Below are positions 53,295 through 63,915 of a DNA stretch of 64,000 nucleotides, piece by piece; position 1 is the first letter of the stretch; every line of letters begins with the position of its first letter. Source of the DNA: Arion vulgaris (Eukaryota; Mollusca; Gastropoda; Stylommatophora; Arionidae); assembly GCA_020796225.1 (NCBI GenBank), contig CM036753.1:74467865-74531864 (forward strand). Direction: 5' to 3'. The notes beneath the pieces are model-generated. The model ran no database searches, had not been told where the DNA came from, and saw only the letters and a program-made list of their open reading frames with translations. A program made the position numbers and the translations under genes.

Positions 53295-53440
53295 ATTCAG
53301 TGCCTGTCACTTCACATTTCTATTCCCTAGTGTGAAGAAGGTAGGAGGGTCAATCCTTTCCTCCCCTGGGGAGCGTCGAGTGTGAAATTGAACCCTCCCC
53401 CAACCCTCTTGGGTCAGAGGCGATAGGCGAATGTTTACAC
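53295..53440 (-). mobile_element. SINE-I fragment
   Basis: tcaatcctttcctcccctgg, gagcgtcgagtgtgaaattg and aaccctcttgggtcagagg match 26675-26800. Confidence 0.5.
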
Positions 53441-53478
53441 ATTACAGTAATCTATCCACACATTTACACGACCTTTTT

Positions 53479-53765
53479 TATTTTATAACAATAGAAGTTC
53501 GAGTGGTGTATGTACTCGTGATAGTAGTTCGGAGTGGCGTATGTACTCGTGATAGTAGTTCGGAGTGGCGTATGTTCTCCTGGTAGTAGTTCGAAGTGGC
53601 GTATGTACTCGTGATAGTAGTTCGAGTGGCGTATGTTCTCTGGTAGTAGTTCGAAGTGGCGATTCTCGTGATAGTAGTTCGGTGGCGTAGTTCTCCTGAT
53701 AGTAGTTCGAAGTGGCGTATGTACTCTGACTATAATCGTAGTCAATTAGGCCAAAATTAATCGGA
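53479..53765. repeat. 31-bp repeat, about eight units (member 3 of the set)
   Basis: The same unit as 52565-52735 with several short deletions, followed by gtcaattaggccaaaattaa and tcggattctcc. Confidence 0.85.
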
Positions 53766-53769
53766 TTCT

Positions 53770-54535
53770 CCGGTCCTAGAATCCGTAGTTAACTATGAAC
53801 CGAGACGGAAAGTACTAACGTTCTCAGAGCAAACAACACAGATAATAAAGTGTAGTTAATACGGTTAATAGAACACAAACACAAAGAAGAAGAAGACATC
53901 GAAAAGTGTGGTCAATAACAATCGCCTTTTTTTTATTTATCTTATCTGTCAATATCTACTTGCTGAAACAACGTGGTTGATATATAGGTTTTACCGTTGC
54001 ATGATATACAGAGAGCAAGACCTCTCTTTCATGATATCTTAAGAAAGATTTGAAAGCCGCATAGAATCGATGGATTCACTCTGAATGCAATGACGTCGGT
54101 TCTGGTAGCTTCCAACTTTTCAATATGATGTATTCTTTTTCTTTCTTGTGTCAACCTTCATAAAACTACAACAGTAGCTTCCACGAACTGTATTATTCGC
54201 TTCAGATCACCTATACAGGTCTCAGAATCGACATTCGCTCCATCTCAATTGATCATATTTCTCTTTCTCTTTTTGTGGAATCAACACGCATAAAGGATGA
54301 TATCTGTAGTATTTGAACACAGATCACAAGTGTGTTCGTCTCATTAATCTCAACCTTGCAACCGTTATTCAAATCGTATTAAAAAAACGTACACTATTTT
54401 TCTTCTGAGCATGCACTGAGTCAGACTCGATAGCCTTAGAAGGCCATGATAAAGTGCATAACTTAACTTGCTGTTTCTTTTTGTATAACTTAAACATGGC
54501 ATACTAAGACTATCAAAGTCAACTACAGCACATTT
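53770..54535. other. No recognised feature
   Basis: No motif or match noticed. Confidence 0.4.
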
Positions 54536-54539
54536 TTCA

Positions 54540-57165
54540 ATGCATGAGTGTAAACCTTCATAGATATCATGGCATAAAATATGCCGAAGTCAGCAGAGTA
54601 AGCATAGCAAAAGAAAAAGTCGATGACACTAAGAGAAAAGCTAGAGCCCTTCAAGGCGAGCTAAGAAAAGCTGATAGTCACCTAACAAATACATTCACCA
54701 GTAATGAGTTGGATGAGGCATTAAGGAAGCTGAAGCTCAGAAAGTCACCCAGAAAGAATGGGATCACAAATGAGATGCTTAAAAGCTTGGGTACTAGAGC
54801 AAAGGCAGCCCTACTGGCCGTCCTAAATATGTCGTGGGGTACAGGAATAGTATCACGAGAATGCAAGGAAGCGATCATGGTATCCATCCTTAAACCAGGC
54901 AAAAATAAACTCTACCCGGCGAGTTACAGACCAATAAGCCTCCTAAGCTGCACGGGCAAACTCATGGAACGCATGGTGAACAAGCGGTTATCTTGACACT
55001 TGGAAAGAAAAGAGCTTCTCATGACACAACAGGAGGCTTTCGAAGCACCGATCTACAGAAGATCAAGTAACCTATATCGTCCAGGAAATCGATGATGGTT
55101 TCCAAGAAAAAAAACAGACACTGGCAGTTTTGGTAGAAATGGAGAAGGCGTTTGACACAGTCTGGAAGGAAGGGGTAAGACTGAAACTCCTCACGCTGGG
55201 TATTAAGGGAAGAATGTACAAATGGTTTGATAGATACCTAGAGAACAGAACAGCAATGGTTCAAGTTCAGTGGTACACTAGCAAGAAGGCCACATTGGAG
55301 CAAGGAGTCCCCCAAGGAGAAGTGTTCTCACCAACCCTCTTTCTAATCTTTGTCAATAACATAGCAACATGCCTACCAAAACGAGTACATTCTGCCATGT
55401 ATGCCGACGACCTGGCAATATGGGCGAGGGAAGAGTCAATGCCCATAGCAACAAATCGACTGCAGGATACGCTAAATAACTTGGATGTGTAGAAAAAAAA
55501 GTGGAATATGAAAATTAACTCTTCTAAGACAACCTACACTGTGTTCTCCCAGAACAACCAGGAGCATAAAATTAAGCTTAAAGTCAATGGGCAATACCTT
55601 CCAGAAAGCAAAACCCCAACGTACCTTGGAGTCACACTCGACAGAAAACTGACTTGGTGCCCCCAAATTGAAAATGCTACGGCAAAAGCAAGACACGTGC
55701 TCACGATGATGCGCAAACTCGCAGGCTCCACGTGGGAGCAAACACCAGAGTCCTCAAAACACTCTACTCTGGAAGAGTGCGACCGGTCCTAGAGTACGGC
55801 ATTGCAGCGTGGAGCAGTGCATCCAACAAGCAATTCGCAAAAATGAGCAATAGCCAAAATCGAGCAATACGCATTATCACAGGAGCCATGAAGTCCATGC
55901 CTATCAAGACGATGGAAACAATCATAGGCATTCAACCAATGGCAGATCGAAGTGACAGAAAAGTCTTGGTGTTGGCGAAAAAGCTTAAATGGCTCAATTT
56001 CCACCCTATGTACGAAAGAATGAACGGATTCGGAAGGGGCAGGTTACAGAGAACAAGCTTCGTAAAATACGTGAAAGCACTGATCGCAGACCATCCGGTC
56101 TTAGCAAACTGCAAAACCAAATCAATCCCGGCAACCGATAAGTGCCCACCGTGGAAAACCAAAATGCCGGAACTAAGGAAATCAATCCCAGGCATACTAA
56201 AAAAGGGCAGCAAGAAAACTTCGAAAGAAGAGCGGCACAGAAAAAACATTGGGACAGAGTACCCTTATAATAAGTGGTTACACGTCTATACTGACGGATC
56301 GGGTAGGAACGCAATCAGCGACGGCGGAGGAGGAATAGTGCTTAAACTCTCAAAGAAAGTGACGGTCACAAAAGCGATTGCCAAGGGTAAATACTCAAAA
56401 AACTACCGGGCAGAGGCAGAGGCAATAAAAACAACGGCCGAAATGATCCTAGAGAGAAAAGGCACCTCTCGCAACGAGGTCGTGATATTCATCGATGCTC
56501 TATCGGTCATCACGGCACTCAAAGTGTAGGCAAAACAGAGTTAAATGACCTGAAAGCGACCCTCGACGCTTTAGTGCACACACTCAAACGCACCGTCATT
56601 CAGTGGATCCCATCACACTGTAACATAAGTGGAAACGAACACGCAGACAAACTAGCAAAAGAAGGCGGGCGACTACCTCAGAATGATCTCGAGATCAGTT
56701 ATGAGGAAGCCAGAACAACCATCTACTGGCCCTATAGAGACAAATGGACAAAAGACCATCCTTAGCACAATAACAGCGACGGATACTATGGTCTGTCTCG
56801 TAGTGAACACGTTGCCATACTTCGCCTCCGCACCGGCCAGAACAAGCTCCGGGTCCACATGTTTCACAAATTTAACATTGGCACAACTAGCCTGTGCCCC
56901 TGCAAAAAGGCGGATATGACGGCAGAGCATGTTCTCCAAGATTGTCAACTGAAAGCAAATATAAGAAAAGAAATCTGACCTCAAAACACAGAGCTTCGCG
57001 AGAAGCTGTACGGAGGAACGGAGTCCCTTAAAAACACGGTAAAATTCATGATAAGAGTTGGTTCATCGGTCAAGGCCGGGTTCGCAAGAGAGAGATATCA
57101 TGGACAAAAACCGCTGCGTTACGCAATGTCTCTCTATTTGGACGATGTACTCCAAGAATAGATAG
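54540..57165 (+). mobile_element. I-like LINE pol: near-complete RT, RNase H and CCHC-type tail, inactivated
   Basis: Order of blocks: TSNELDEALRKLKLRKSP and YPASYRPISLLSCTGKLMER (fingers, 54700-54980); MEKAFDTVW (motif A, first Asp replaced by Glu); GVPQGEVFSPTLFLIF (motif B, Gly to Glu); AMYADDLAIW (motif C intact, about 55395-55425); TPTYLGVTLDRKLTW; VRPVLEYGIAAWSSAS. RNase H follows with HVYTDGSGRNAISDGGGG, NYRAEAEAI, FIDALSVITAL and QWIPSHCNISGNEHADKLA (56280-56660). The tail reads LCPCKKADMTAEHVLQDC, then a stop near 57152. Breaks: stop at 54994, frameshift at 55020-55125, stop near 55490, frameshift near 55735, frameshift near 56528, stops at 56763 and 56977. The endonuclease domain is not seen upstream. 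Host specificity and clade within the I superfamily are not decided. Confidence 0.9.
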
Positions 57166-57489
57166 AAGGAGACATAGCCTCTCTAGTTGACCGGATACTT
57201 TCCTGACCATTATTTTCTTTTAACAATTTGCCTATCGTATTCTGCACGATGATTACACAATATCCCTGAACTTTTGTGTAATCTATGCCAGACTTCGGCA
57301 TAGACACCAGGTAGCTATGCAACCATCCTTCTTTGACTATCGACTAAACGAGACTCGATAGATAATCTGTCATTACTACAACATTGTTAATATTATGTAA
57401 CATCATTTCTGAAGTGTTAACTGACTGATGTCTGAAATACTAACATATATAGATCGCATTACATTATATTTAAGTAGAGAACAATGAAG

Positions 57490-57770
57490 AACATGTGGCA
57501 AAGCACACCAGCAAAATATTAAAATGAAAGATATTAAGAACATGCATTTTTCCAGTGGCTACTTATGGTTGTGAATTATGGACCGTTACACAAAAATTAC
57601 ACAAAAATAAAACAAGAAAGAAAATCCAGACTTTCGAAACTAAATGCTACATACAGAAAGTTCCTACGAATACCAAGGGCAGAAAAGGAAAGAACACTCA
57701 TGTCTTGAAAGAAATAAGTGTTAAAGAGAATTGGCTGATAAACAACATAATATACAGGAAAACTAGACAA
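57490..57770 (+). mobile_element. LINE fragment (RT thumb and connection)
   Basis: PVATYGCELWTVTQKLHKNK, IQTFETKCYIQKV and ISVKENWLINNIIYRK correspond to the L-L-Y-G-C-E-T-W and E-M-K-C-Y-R-R-L blocks of endonuclease/reverse transcriptases. The rest is missing. Confidence 0.75.
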
Positions 57771-57794
57771 CATCGTAATAAATGGCCAAACACT

Positions 57795-58422
57795 GGAGAA
57801 AGTTGAACATTTTACATATTTGGGTAGTAAATTGTCAAACAACGGAGACACTATGAAAGAAATAAACTCTCGTATTGCTATAGCAGCTAGTGCCTTCACT
57901 AAATTAACGAATATCTGGCAATCTCAAGACCTTAGTATATGCACAAAAGTTAAATTATTTAGGTCATGTGTGATTCCTGTACTACCTACGGCTGTGAAAG
58001 TTGGAAATCAACAAAGAAAATTGATAAGAAACTGGACAGCTTTGAGAATAAATGTCTACGAAAATTATTAAAAGTAAAATGGAGTGATTTCGTTTCTAAC
58101 AACACAGTGAGAGATAGAACACACCAACAACCCGTATCAAATATTATAAGGAAACGAAGGTGGAAATATTTAGGTCACGTTCTTAGATCAGACGAAAAGA
58201 GACTAAATCGACAAGTCCTTATGTGGTCACCAGTTGGAAAAGAAAACGTGGAAGACCAAAGACCACTCTTCGAAGAACCATCCAACAAGAAAGTAAACTA
58301 TTGGGATGTAAAACCATACAAGATCTCCAACTGCTAGCAAAGAACCGTATCACATAGAGATCTAAAACCTCTGCCCTATGTGCCGCCTTTGGCACGAAAG
58401 GAACAAACTAACTAACTAACTA
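57795..58422 (+). mobile_element. LINE-11 C-terminal half with (AACT)n tail
   Basis: EHFTYLGSKLSNNGDTMKEI, NSRIAIAASAFTKLTNIW, then after a frameshift near 57985 TYGCESWKSTKKIDKKLDSF, ENKCLRKLLKVKWSDF, RKRRWKYLGHVLRSDEKRLN and a degraded ending. The tail aactaactaactaact is at 58406-58422. Confidence 0.85.
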
Positions 58423-58439
58423 TACAGGAAAATTAATTA

Positions 58440-58655
58440 ATTTGCTCACATCAAACGTCACGATGGCCTGGAGAGAACAATATTAGAGGGCAGGGTCCCA
58501 GGATGCAGAGGCAGACCAAGAAAAGATGGCTACAATATATTGAGAAACCATGAATATGACCATCGGCGAAGTGAGTGAACTGGCTAGAGACAGAGTGAAT
58601 TTCAAATGCACTGCAAAGAGAGCAACTCCTATAAAGGATACACACCTTGATGATG
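58440..58655 (+). mobile_element. LINE-4 3' end
   Basis: IKRHDGLERTILEGRVPG, GRPRKRWLQYIEKP with a stop and frameshift, then actggctagagacagagtga and ccttgatgatgag. Reference copy for 2338-2420 and 26868-27115. Confidence 0.8.
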
Positions 58656-58756
58656 AGAGAACAATAACAGACACAGTCGCTATAAATATACATGTTTTCC
58701 TGGTTTGACTACTAACAATGCAGAACGTAAGCAAATATTTTAAAGAACCTGCTTTC

Positions 58757-59135
58757 AAACTGTTCTTGAAGTAATTTCAAATATTTTATTCTATTATTCT
58801 TGAAGTAGTTTCACAAATACTCCGTTCTGTTGTTTTTGAAGAAATTTCAAATATTTTGTTCTAGTGTTCTTGAAGAAGTTTCAAATACTTTATGCTAGTG
58901 TTCTTGCAGAAGTAAATTCTTCATTTTGGTGTTCCTAATGTAGTTTCAAATACTTTATGCTAGTGTTCTTGTCGAAATTGTAAATACTTTATTTTGATGT
59001 TCGTACGGTAGTTTCACATACTGTATGCTAACGTTCTTGCAGTAGTTATAAATACTTGTTGGTGTACTTTGAAATAATATCAAATGCGTTATTCCAATGT
59101 TCTTGAAGTACTTAAAGATATATTATGTCCATGTT
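58757..59135. repeat. Degenerate 39-bp array, about ten units
   Basis: gtgttcttgaagtagtttca plus aatactttatgcta recurs with many substitutions, so it is an old array. Confidence 0.75.
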
Positions 59136-59214
59136 CTTCAGGAAAGTTCAAGTAATTTTGAGAGCTACAGATAATTGCAAGAAAGAATGCCATATCCGTT
59201 GCTGATGAAATCTG

Positions 59215-59436
59215 CTTTGTGGAAATCAACAGCCTAACTCGTACATTAGTTAGCTCAAAAATATACAATAACATGGGATTCTGGAATGTCAGAATAATGG
59301 CCACAGCTACAAATTGCTACAGTCAGATTTCTTATGAAACGAAGCGATACGAACTGAATATATTAGGATTAGTTGACGTGAGATGGCTTGGAACACATAG
59401 AAGAGTGGTTAGTGGATTCACTTTCATTTTTGGAGG
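59215..59436 (+). mobile_element. LINE endonuclease N-terminal fragment
   Basis: SLTRTLVSSKIYNNMGFWNV, then YETKRYELNILGLVDVRWLG and RRVVSGFTFIFGG match the start of an APE-type endonuclease (G-x-W-N-V-R-T ... L-G-L-S-E-V-R-W). The usually invariant Glu of S-E-V-R-W is Asp here. This is the only endonuclease domain seen. It is cut off by SINE-E. Confidence 0.75.
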
Positions 59437-59735
59437 GTCTCAATAGCGAAGTGGTTAAGTCGTTTGCCTGTCGTACTGAAGGTTGTGGGTTTAAATCAGG
59501 ACACAGACACATGTACAATTTGTTATGAGATCCCTAGTATTGTTACAGAAGCTACGGGGTTCGTGCTTTGCGCAATACTCTTGGCAGATGGCATGACATT
59601 TCTGCCAACAGGAACGGAGCCATATGGTGAGACTCGGTTTAATGAAGACAATTCTTCAACTTTGGACCCTTTTTGTACTTCAGAGAGAGAGAAGATGGTA
59701 TTGAGGATGTTAACATAATTATGACACCTAGAGTA
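59437..59735 (+). mobile_element. SINE-E (tRNA-derived), inserted in LINE endonuclease
   Basis: gggtctcaatagcgaagtgg starts a tRNA-like head: A box tagcgaagtggt and B box gtgggtttaaatc. The body includes gcatgacatttctgcc and gaacggagccatatggtg. The gagagagaagatgg end is not clearly delimited. Only copy in the window. Confidence 0.7.
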
Positions 59736-59847
59736 ACATAGAGCATATTCAAATGGGAACCTAGCTGGAGTCATATTATTAAAGTTCTTTAGTACCAGGC
59801 ATGTTAAGATGGCAATATATAGCCTCTTTCGTCTCTAAAAAGCTAAT

Positions 59848-60090
59848 TGCATATCCTATACAGGACTTTGCGAATCAACCCAAGCTTTTTTAACGCTGTT
59901 TGTGATTTTTCTAGGCATTATTACGTTCAGTAGTTTGCCATTGCTTTCTGCACGGGTGGTACCATCGTCCTTTTGTAAAAATCCACGCGAAACAATTTGC
60001 AAACACGCTGCCTGCAGTGTGAATCGAACTCAGAACGTCGAGGTTAATAGACCGAGTCACTATCCCCTAGGCCACAGAGGCCACCCACAT
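59848..60090 (-). mobile_element. SINE-D2, full-length
   Basis: tacaggactttgcgaatcaa, tgtttgtgatttttctaggc, tttgccattgctttctgcac, atccacgcgaaacaattt, then complementary B box gaatcgaactcag and a head ending ccctaggccacagaggcc. Same plan as SINE-D with a different tRNA-like head. Confidence 0.8.
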
Positions 60091-60094
60091 TTTC

Positions 60095-60485
60095 ATCTCT
60101 AAAGACGTTCAATTGGCAAGTATAAGATGACAATACTGAAGTGTTATACACCACTAACGTGACCGAACGTGGTAAGGTCATGTTTTATTAGATGCTGCAT
60201 GATGAAATTAACAATACTCCAAAACATGACCTGTTATTACCAGGGATTAATGGTGGACTTTAATACCAAAGGTTGGTAGTGCAAATGTAGGAGTAGATAG
60301 GAGTAGAAACAGAAAAACAATGAATAAACTCAATTACTGAGAAAGGTGAAAGTCTAGCTAATGTCTAACAATTGATAATCAATCCAATTAGTATTTTACT
60401 TGCACTTTTTCCTCCACTTAAAATAACACTTTCCCCCCGTTCACGCTTCAATGCACTGCCTCATAATTTCCTTACTTTTGAAATT
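60095..60485. other. No recognised feature
   Basis: AT-rich, no motif noticed. Confidence 0.45.
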
Positions 60486-60499
60486 CGTATTGCTTTCTT

Positions 60500-60551
60500 T
60501 TAGGTAAAAACAAAGTACTGTAGTTTTACTGCAGTTTTCCCCTTATATCGA
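60500..60551. mobile_element. 52-bp insertion with 12-bp TSD (one mismatch)
   Basis: tattgctttctt (60488-60499) and tattactttctt (60552-60563) flank ttaggtaaaaacaaagtact, gtagttttactgcagttttc and ccctt-atatcga. The acaaagtact and ttttactgcag parts and the tcga end are shared with the insertion at 17084-17201. Confidence 0.7.
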
Positions 60552-60564
60552 TATTACTTTCTTC

Positions 60565-61210
60565 TATACAATTTCATGTTTGTACAACATTTTGAGAGTA
60601 AGATAAATTTGCTTTCTCCATTGTTATTTGATAATGAAACTTTTATATAGATAAACTACCCGTATAATCTTCTTTTGTTAAGCGTGAAAGAGGTGTCATG
60701 GATTCTGTCAACAGAAAATGTATTCAACTTTCTTGCAGAATGTCCACACCATTAAACTTGATGTGTTTTCACAGTAGTGGTTTCTCTAGCACTTCTTTTT
60801 ATTTTAAACGACGAAAAGGCTAACAAAGCGGATACATTATTTTTACATGTTGCTGCATGTTTGCTAGGGCGCAGTGGTCCTAATCTAAGCTCATAAATAC
60901 CCACCTCCAGGATTCACTGAGGTGAGAGACTGAAAAGTTTTAACTATTGATCATGTCACTGGATATGTGGGTCTGAACAAGTATGTCAAACGAATTGTGT
61001 GGCAGCACTTGTTTCTGGGGGCCAGTAATTGCTCTATTGTCTCGCTTAGGTAGTTTGTTGAAAAGAGACCATGTGTAGCTGGTAGCGGCTCATTGCCTCC
61101 TGCCCATCACGATGACTGAAGTGATCAATGCCTGCAGGTTACGCAATTACGTAAGCTGCATCAAGATAACACGCTTATTATATGCAAGCTGCGGCCTGCA
61201 ATGGTGTTTA
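60565..61210. other. No recognised feature
   Basis: ctagggcgcagtggtcctaa near 60868 is weakly tRNA-like. Nothing firm. Confidence 0.35.
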
Positions 61211-61214
61211 ATAT

Positions 61215-61655
61215 ATGGTATGTGAATTCTACAAACATCTTTTGTGTACGCTGTCCGAGTTCTGCAAACGTGTTTAGTATATGGCCAGTTCTGCAAACAT
61301 TCTTTGCGTACGCTATCCGAGTTATACAAGCATTCTTTGTGTACGTTATCCGAGTTTTACTAACATTCTTTGTGTACGCTATCCGGGTTTTGCTAACATT
61401 CTTTGTGCACGCTATCCGAGTTAAACAATCATTCTCTGTGTACGCTATCTGAGTTCTACTAACATTCTTTGTGTACGCTATCCGAGTTTGACTAACAATT
61501 CTTTGTGTACGCTATCCGAATTTGACTAACAATTCTTTGTGTACGCTATCCGAGTTTTGCTAGCATTCTTTGTGTACGCTATCCGAGTTTTACTAATATT
61601 CTTTGTGTGCGCTATCCGAGTTCTGCAAGCATTCTTAGTGTACGCTTAGTTATAC
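61215..61655. repeat. 33-bp minisatellite, about 13 units
   Basis: cattctttgtgtacgctatc plus cgagttttactaa repeats with changes concentrated in the tactaa/tacaag part. Confidence 0.9.
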
Positions 61656-61674
61656 AAGCATGTGGGACCCTCTC

Positions 61675-61800
61675 CTGTGTTACGGGGCTCGTGCACTGTC
61701 GCTGAGACCGTCATGCGTAAAAAAGAGATCGGAGCACACATGGTAACTCACCGAAGTGCAATGATAATGCCACTATCAATAAATCATGTTACTTCTACAA
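61675..61800 (+). mobile_element. SINE-J copy
   Basis: gtgcactgtcgctgagacc, gagatcggagcacacatgg and ctcaccgaagtgcaatgat run to a tatcaataaatc end, the plus-strand version of 28644-28870. Confidence 0.6.
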
Positions 61801-61860
61801 ACATGATTAGTGTACACCGTCCAAATGAAACATTAGAGATAGATCGGATATGAGATACTC

Positions 61861-62078
61861 ATGGAGACCAACCCTGTCACAAAAACTGCACTGAGATGGA
61901 CACAAGAGGTTAAACAAAACCGTGGACGACTTTAAAACGCCCTGGAGGAGAACAGTAGACCTAGAACTGAAAGAAATTAATCACAGCTATAACACGATGC
62001 AGAGTACATCCAATAATAGAGAAGAGTCGTGGGCATGTGGTGCTGCCCTAAACGCCAGAGACGACACAAGCTAAATAT
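61861..62078 (+). mobile_element. LINE C-terminus (unassigned family)
   Basis: METNPVTKTALRWTQEVKQN, then RGRL with shifted frames. The nucleotide order continues as t-w-r-r-t-v-e/l-e-l-k-e-like codons and ends ccctaaacgccagagacg. It matches the general A-L-R-W-T-P-E-G-K-R-x-R-G-R-P tail. Next to a (TA)n run at 62094-62128. Confidence 0.65.
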
Positions 62079-62089
62079 ATACATATATG

Positions 62090-62129
<40 letters not shown>

Positions 62130-62131
<2 letters not shown>

Positions 62132-62333
62132 AGACACGAAGGTCTGGAGAAGACCATCATGGAAGGAGGCATCTCAGCAAAGAGTAGAAGAGGAAGACCA
62201 TGGAGAAGATGGATTCAGAAAGTAACTGATGGTTTGAGCACGACGGCTGCAGAGGCAGGACATCTGGCCTATGAGAGAGAGAAATTCCAAAGGGCTGTTA
62301 GCGTGGCATAGCTGCTCAGGACAAGCTATTTGA

Positions 62334-62335
<2 letters not shown>
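62130..62335 (+). mobile_element. LINE-7 3' end
   Basis: RHEGLEKTIMEGGISAKSRR, GRPWRRWIQKVTDGLSTTAA and EAGHLAYEREKFQRAVSVA end in a stop at 62309-62311. The tail is tgatgatata, running into (TA)n (62336-62378) and (GA)n (62382-62407). The best LINE-7 frame in the window. Confidence 0.85.
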
Positions 62336-62380
<45 letters not shown>

Positions 62381-62756
62381 CGAGAGAGAGAGAGAGAGAG
62401 AGAGAGATGACCAGAACAAATTCGAATACATTAAATGATCTATATAACGAACCAGAACAAAAGTGACAATGATGCGAAAACATTGCTAGTAAAGATAATG
62501 TCGACGTTACGAGCATCAAAACTCAAATAGAAGCCATTGTTAGATCAGATAGCTAGTTTAAAGAACAATTCGAATTTAATGAAGTGTGGGCTATAATTGT
62601 TTTCTCTTCAACGATCCAGCAACGCTTGGGTTCATGTCCTTCAACAAAATGTCATGTTGTATACATACTGTACAAAGCATTGAAGTACCTGTTGATTTTC
62701 TATCAACGAAAACAGAAAGCAGAATAAACTGTCCTAGCCGTTGGAGATCAATGAAA

Positions 62757-63128
62757 ATCGTGACATATCCTTTTACAGGACTTAGACATCAACAACAGTA
62801 AAAGAGTCGTCGATTTTCTATGCACCACGTTTAGTAGTTTGCTATTGCTTTCTGAACGAGGATGTCTATTTTTATCGTTCGTAAAAATCCGAGAGAGCTG
62901 GAGGCTGATATTAAAAGGATATGTAAAACATGGAAAGAGTTGGAAGGGATGGTAAGAGAGAGAAAGAGCTGGAAGAAGTTTGTTGAAGACCTGTGTTCCG
63001 CTGGGAGTTGAAAGGCGAAGATGAAATTCCGAGGAACTTATTTGCTTCAAACTTGCCCGTCACGGGTTTGAACCAGGAACGCTTGGGTTGTGATCGAGCT
63101 CACTACCGTTTAAACTACAGACGCTCAC
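62757..63128 (-). mobile_element. SINE-D, split by a LINE-5 3' end
   Basis: gacatatccttttacaggac, gtttgctattgctttctgaa and tcgtaaaaatcc form the 3' half. It resumes at 63031 with ttatttgcttcaaacttgcc, complementary B box gtttgaaccagg and aaactacagacgctca. The intervening 62889-63028 belongs to LINE-5. Confidence 0.85.
62889..63028 (+). mobile_element. LINE-5 3' end, nested in SINE-D
   Basis: LEADIKRICKTWKELEGMVR, ERKSWKKFVEDLCSAGS then a stop. aaaatccgag (62884-62893) and aaattccgag (63024-63033) flank it as a near-perfect 10-bp duplication. This copy also supplies the unoccupied site of element X copy 2. Confidence 0.85.
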
Positions 63129-63334
63129 AGTAGTAGATGGGGTGGCCTATAAAAACACCATCAATGAGACTGACAAATGGTATAGTAATGTGTAACGTAT
63201 AGTTTTGCAGTAGTCTATGCATATCTAATTATGCACATATCTTGCATCTTGTTGTTTTAATGTTGTTCTACGTATAGTAAATATACATTTTGACAGAAGA
63301 TTTTGGAAATATGATGTTTATTAGACAATGTCGT

Positions 63335-63540
63335 TATATCTATTGTCTATTACCAGGTGGTAGATGTACTTGTACACTTGCCGTTAAGCGTAGGGATGGG
63401 AGCTTTAATTTGTGTTCAAGGGCTAGATGAGTCGTCCTTGTTGTGTTGTATCCGTGTTTATGTAGTGTGGTCTTGATATTGTCTACCAAATTTTTCTTGG
63501 TCTTCCCTTAGTTCTAGTACCCGATCTCTTTTTATCATAA
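63335..63540 (-). mobile_element. LINE-1 3' end fragment
   Basis: tatctattgtctattaccag (tail complement), ggtagatgtacttg, ccgttaagcgtagggatgg, gtgttgtatccgtgtttatg and cttggtcttcccttag match 31000-31175. Truncated inside the R-A-K-G-R-P-R-K region. Confidence 0.8.
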
Positions 63541-63654
63541 TCACTAAATAATATATTGTTTTTTTCTAATTCTGATAACCAGTTAGTGTTAGACTATGAA
63601 AATGTATGCTTGCAATTCTTGTATAACTGACAAATGTATTGAGTGACAGGTACA

Positions 63655-63915
63655 CTTTTTGATTGTTTGCTGACAAGTTAAGTTAGAAAGTATAAAATTT
63701 GTGCATGTTCACTGATAAGCAAATTTTGAAAGTATACAATTTATGCATGTTCACTGACAAGCAAACTTAGACTTAAACATTGTGTGAATGTTCGATGCAC
63801 AGCGAATTCAGACTGCATACATTTTGTGCCTGTTTCCTTACAAGCTAATTCGTAATATTTGTAATTATTTGTGTTTGTTCACTTACCAACGAATTCCGTA
63901 AATTATGCATTTTGT
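63655..63915. repeat. Degenerate array of about 45 bp, five to six units
   Basis: tgttcactgacaagcaaa followed by an AT-rich part with tatgca or tgtgca recurs with heavy divergence. Confidence 0.65.

Noticed and set aside
54040..54110. SINE-H relative (tgcaatgacgtcggttctgg)
   Set aside because: Only about 20 bp resemble the family; too short to support.
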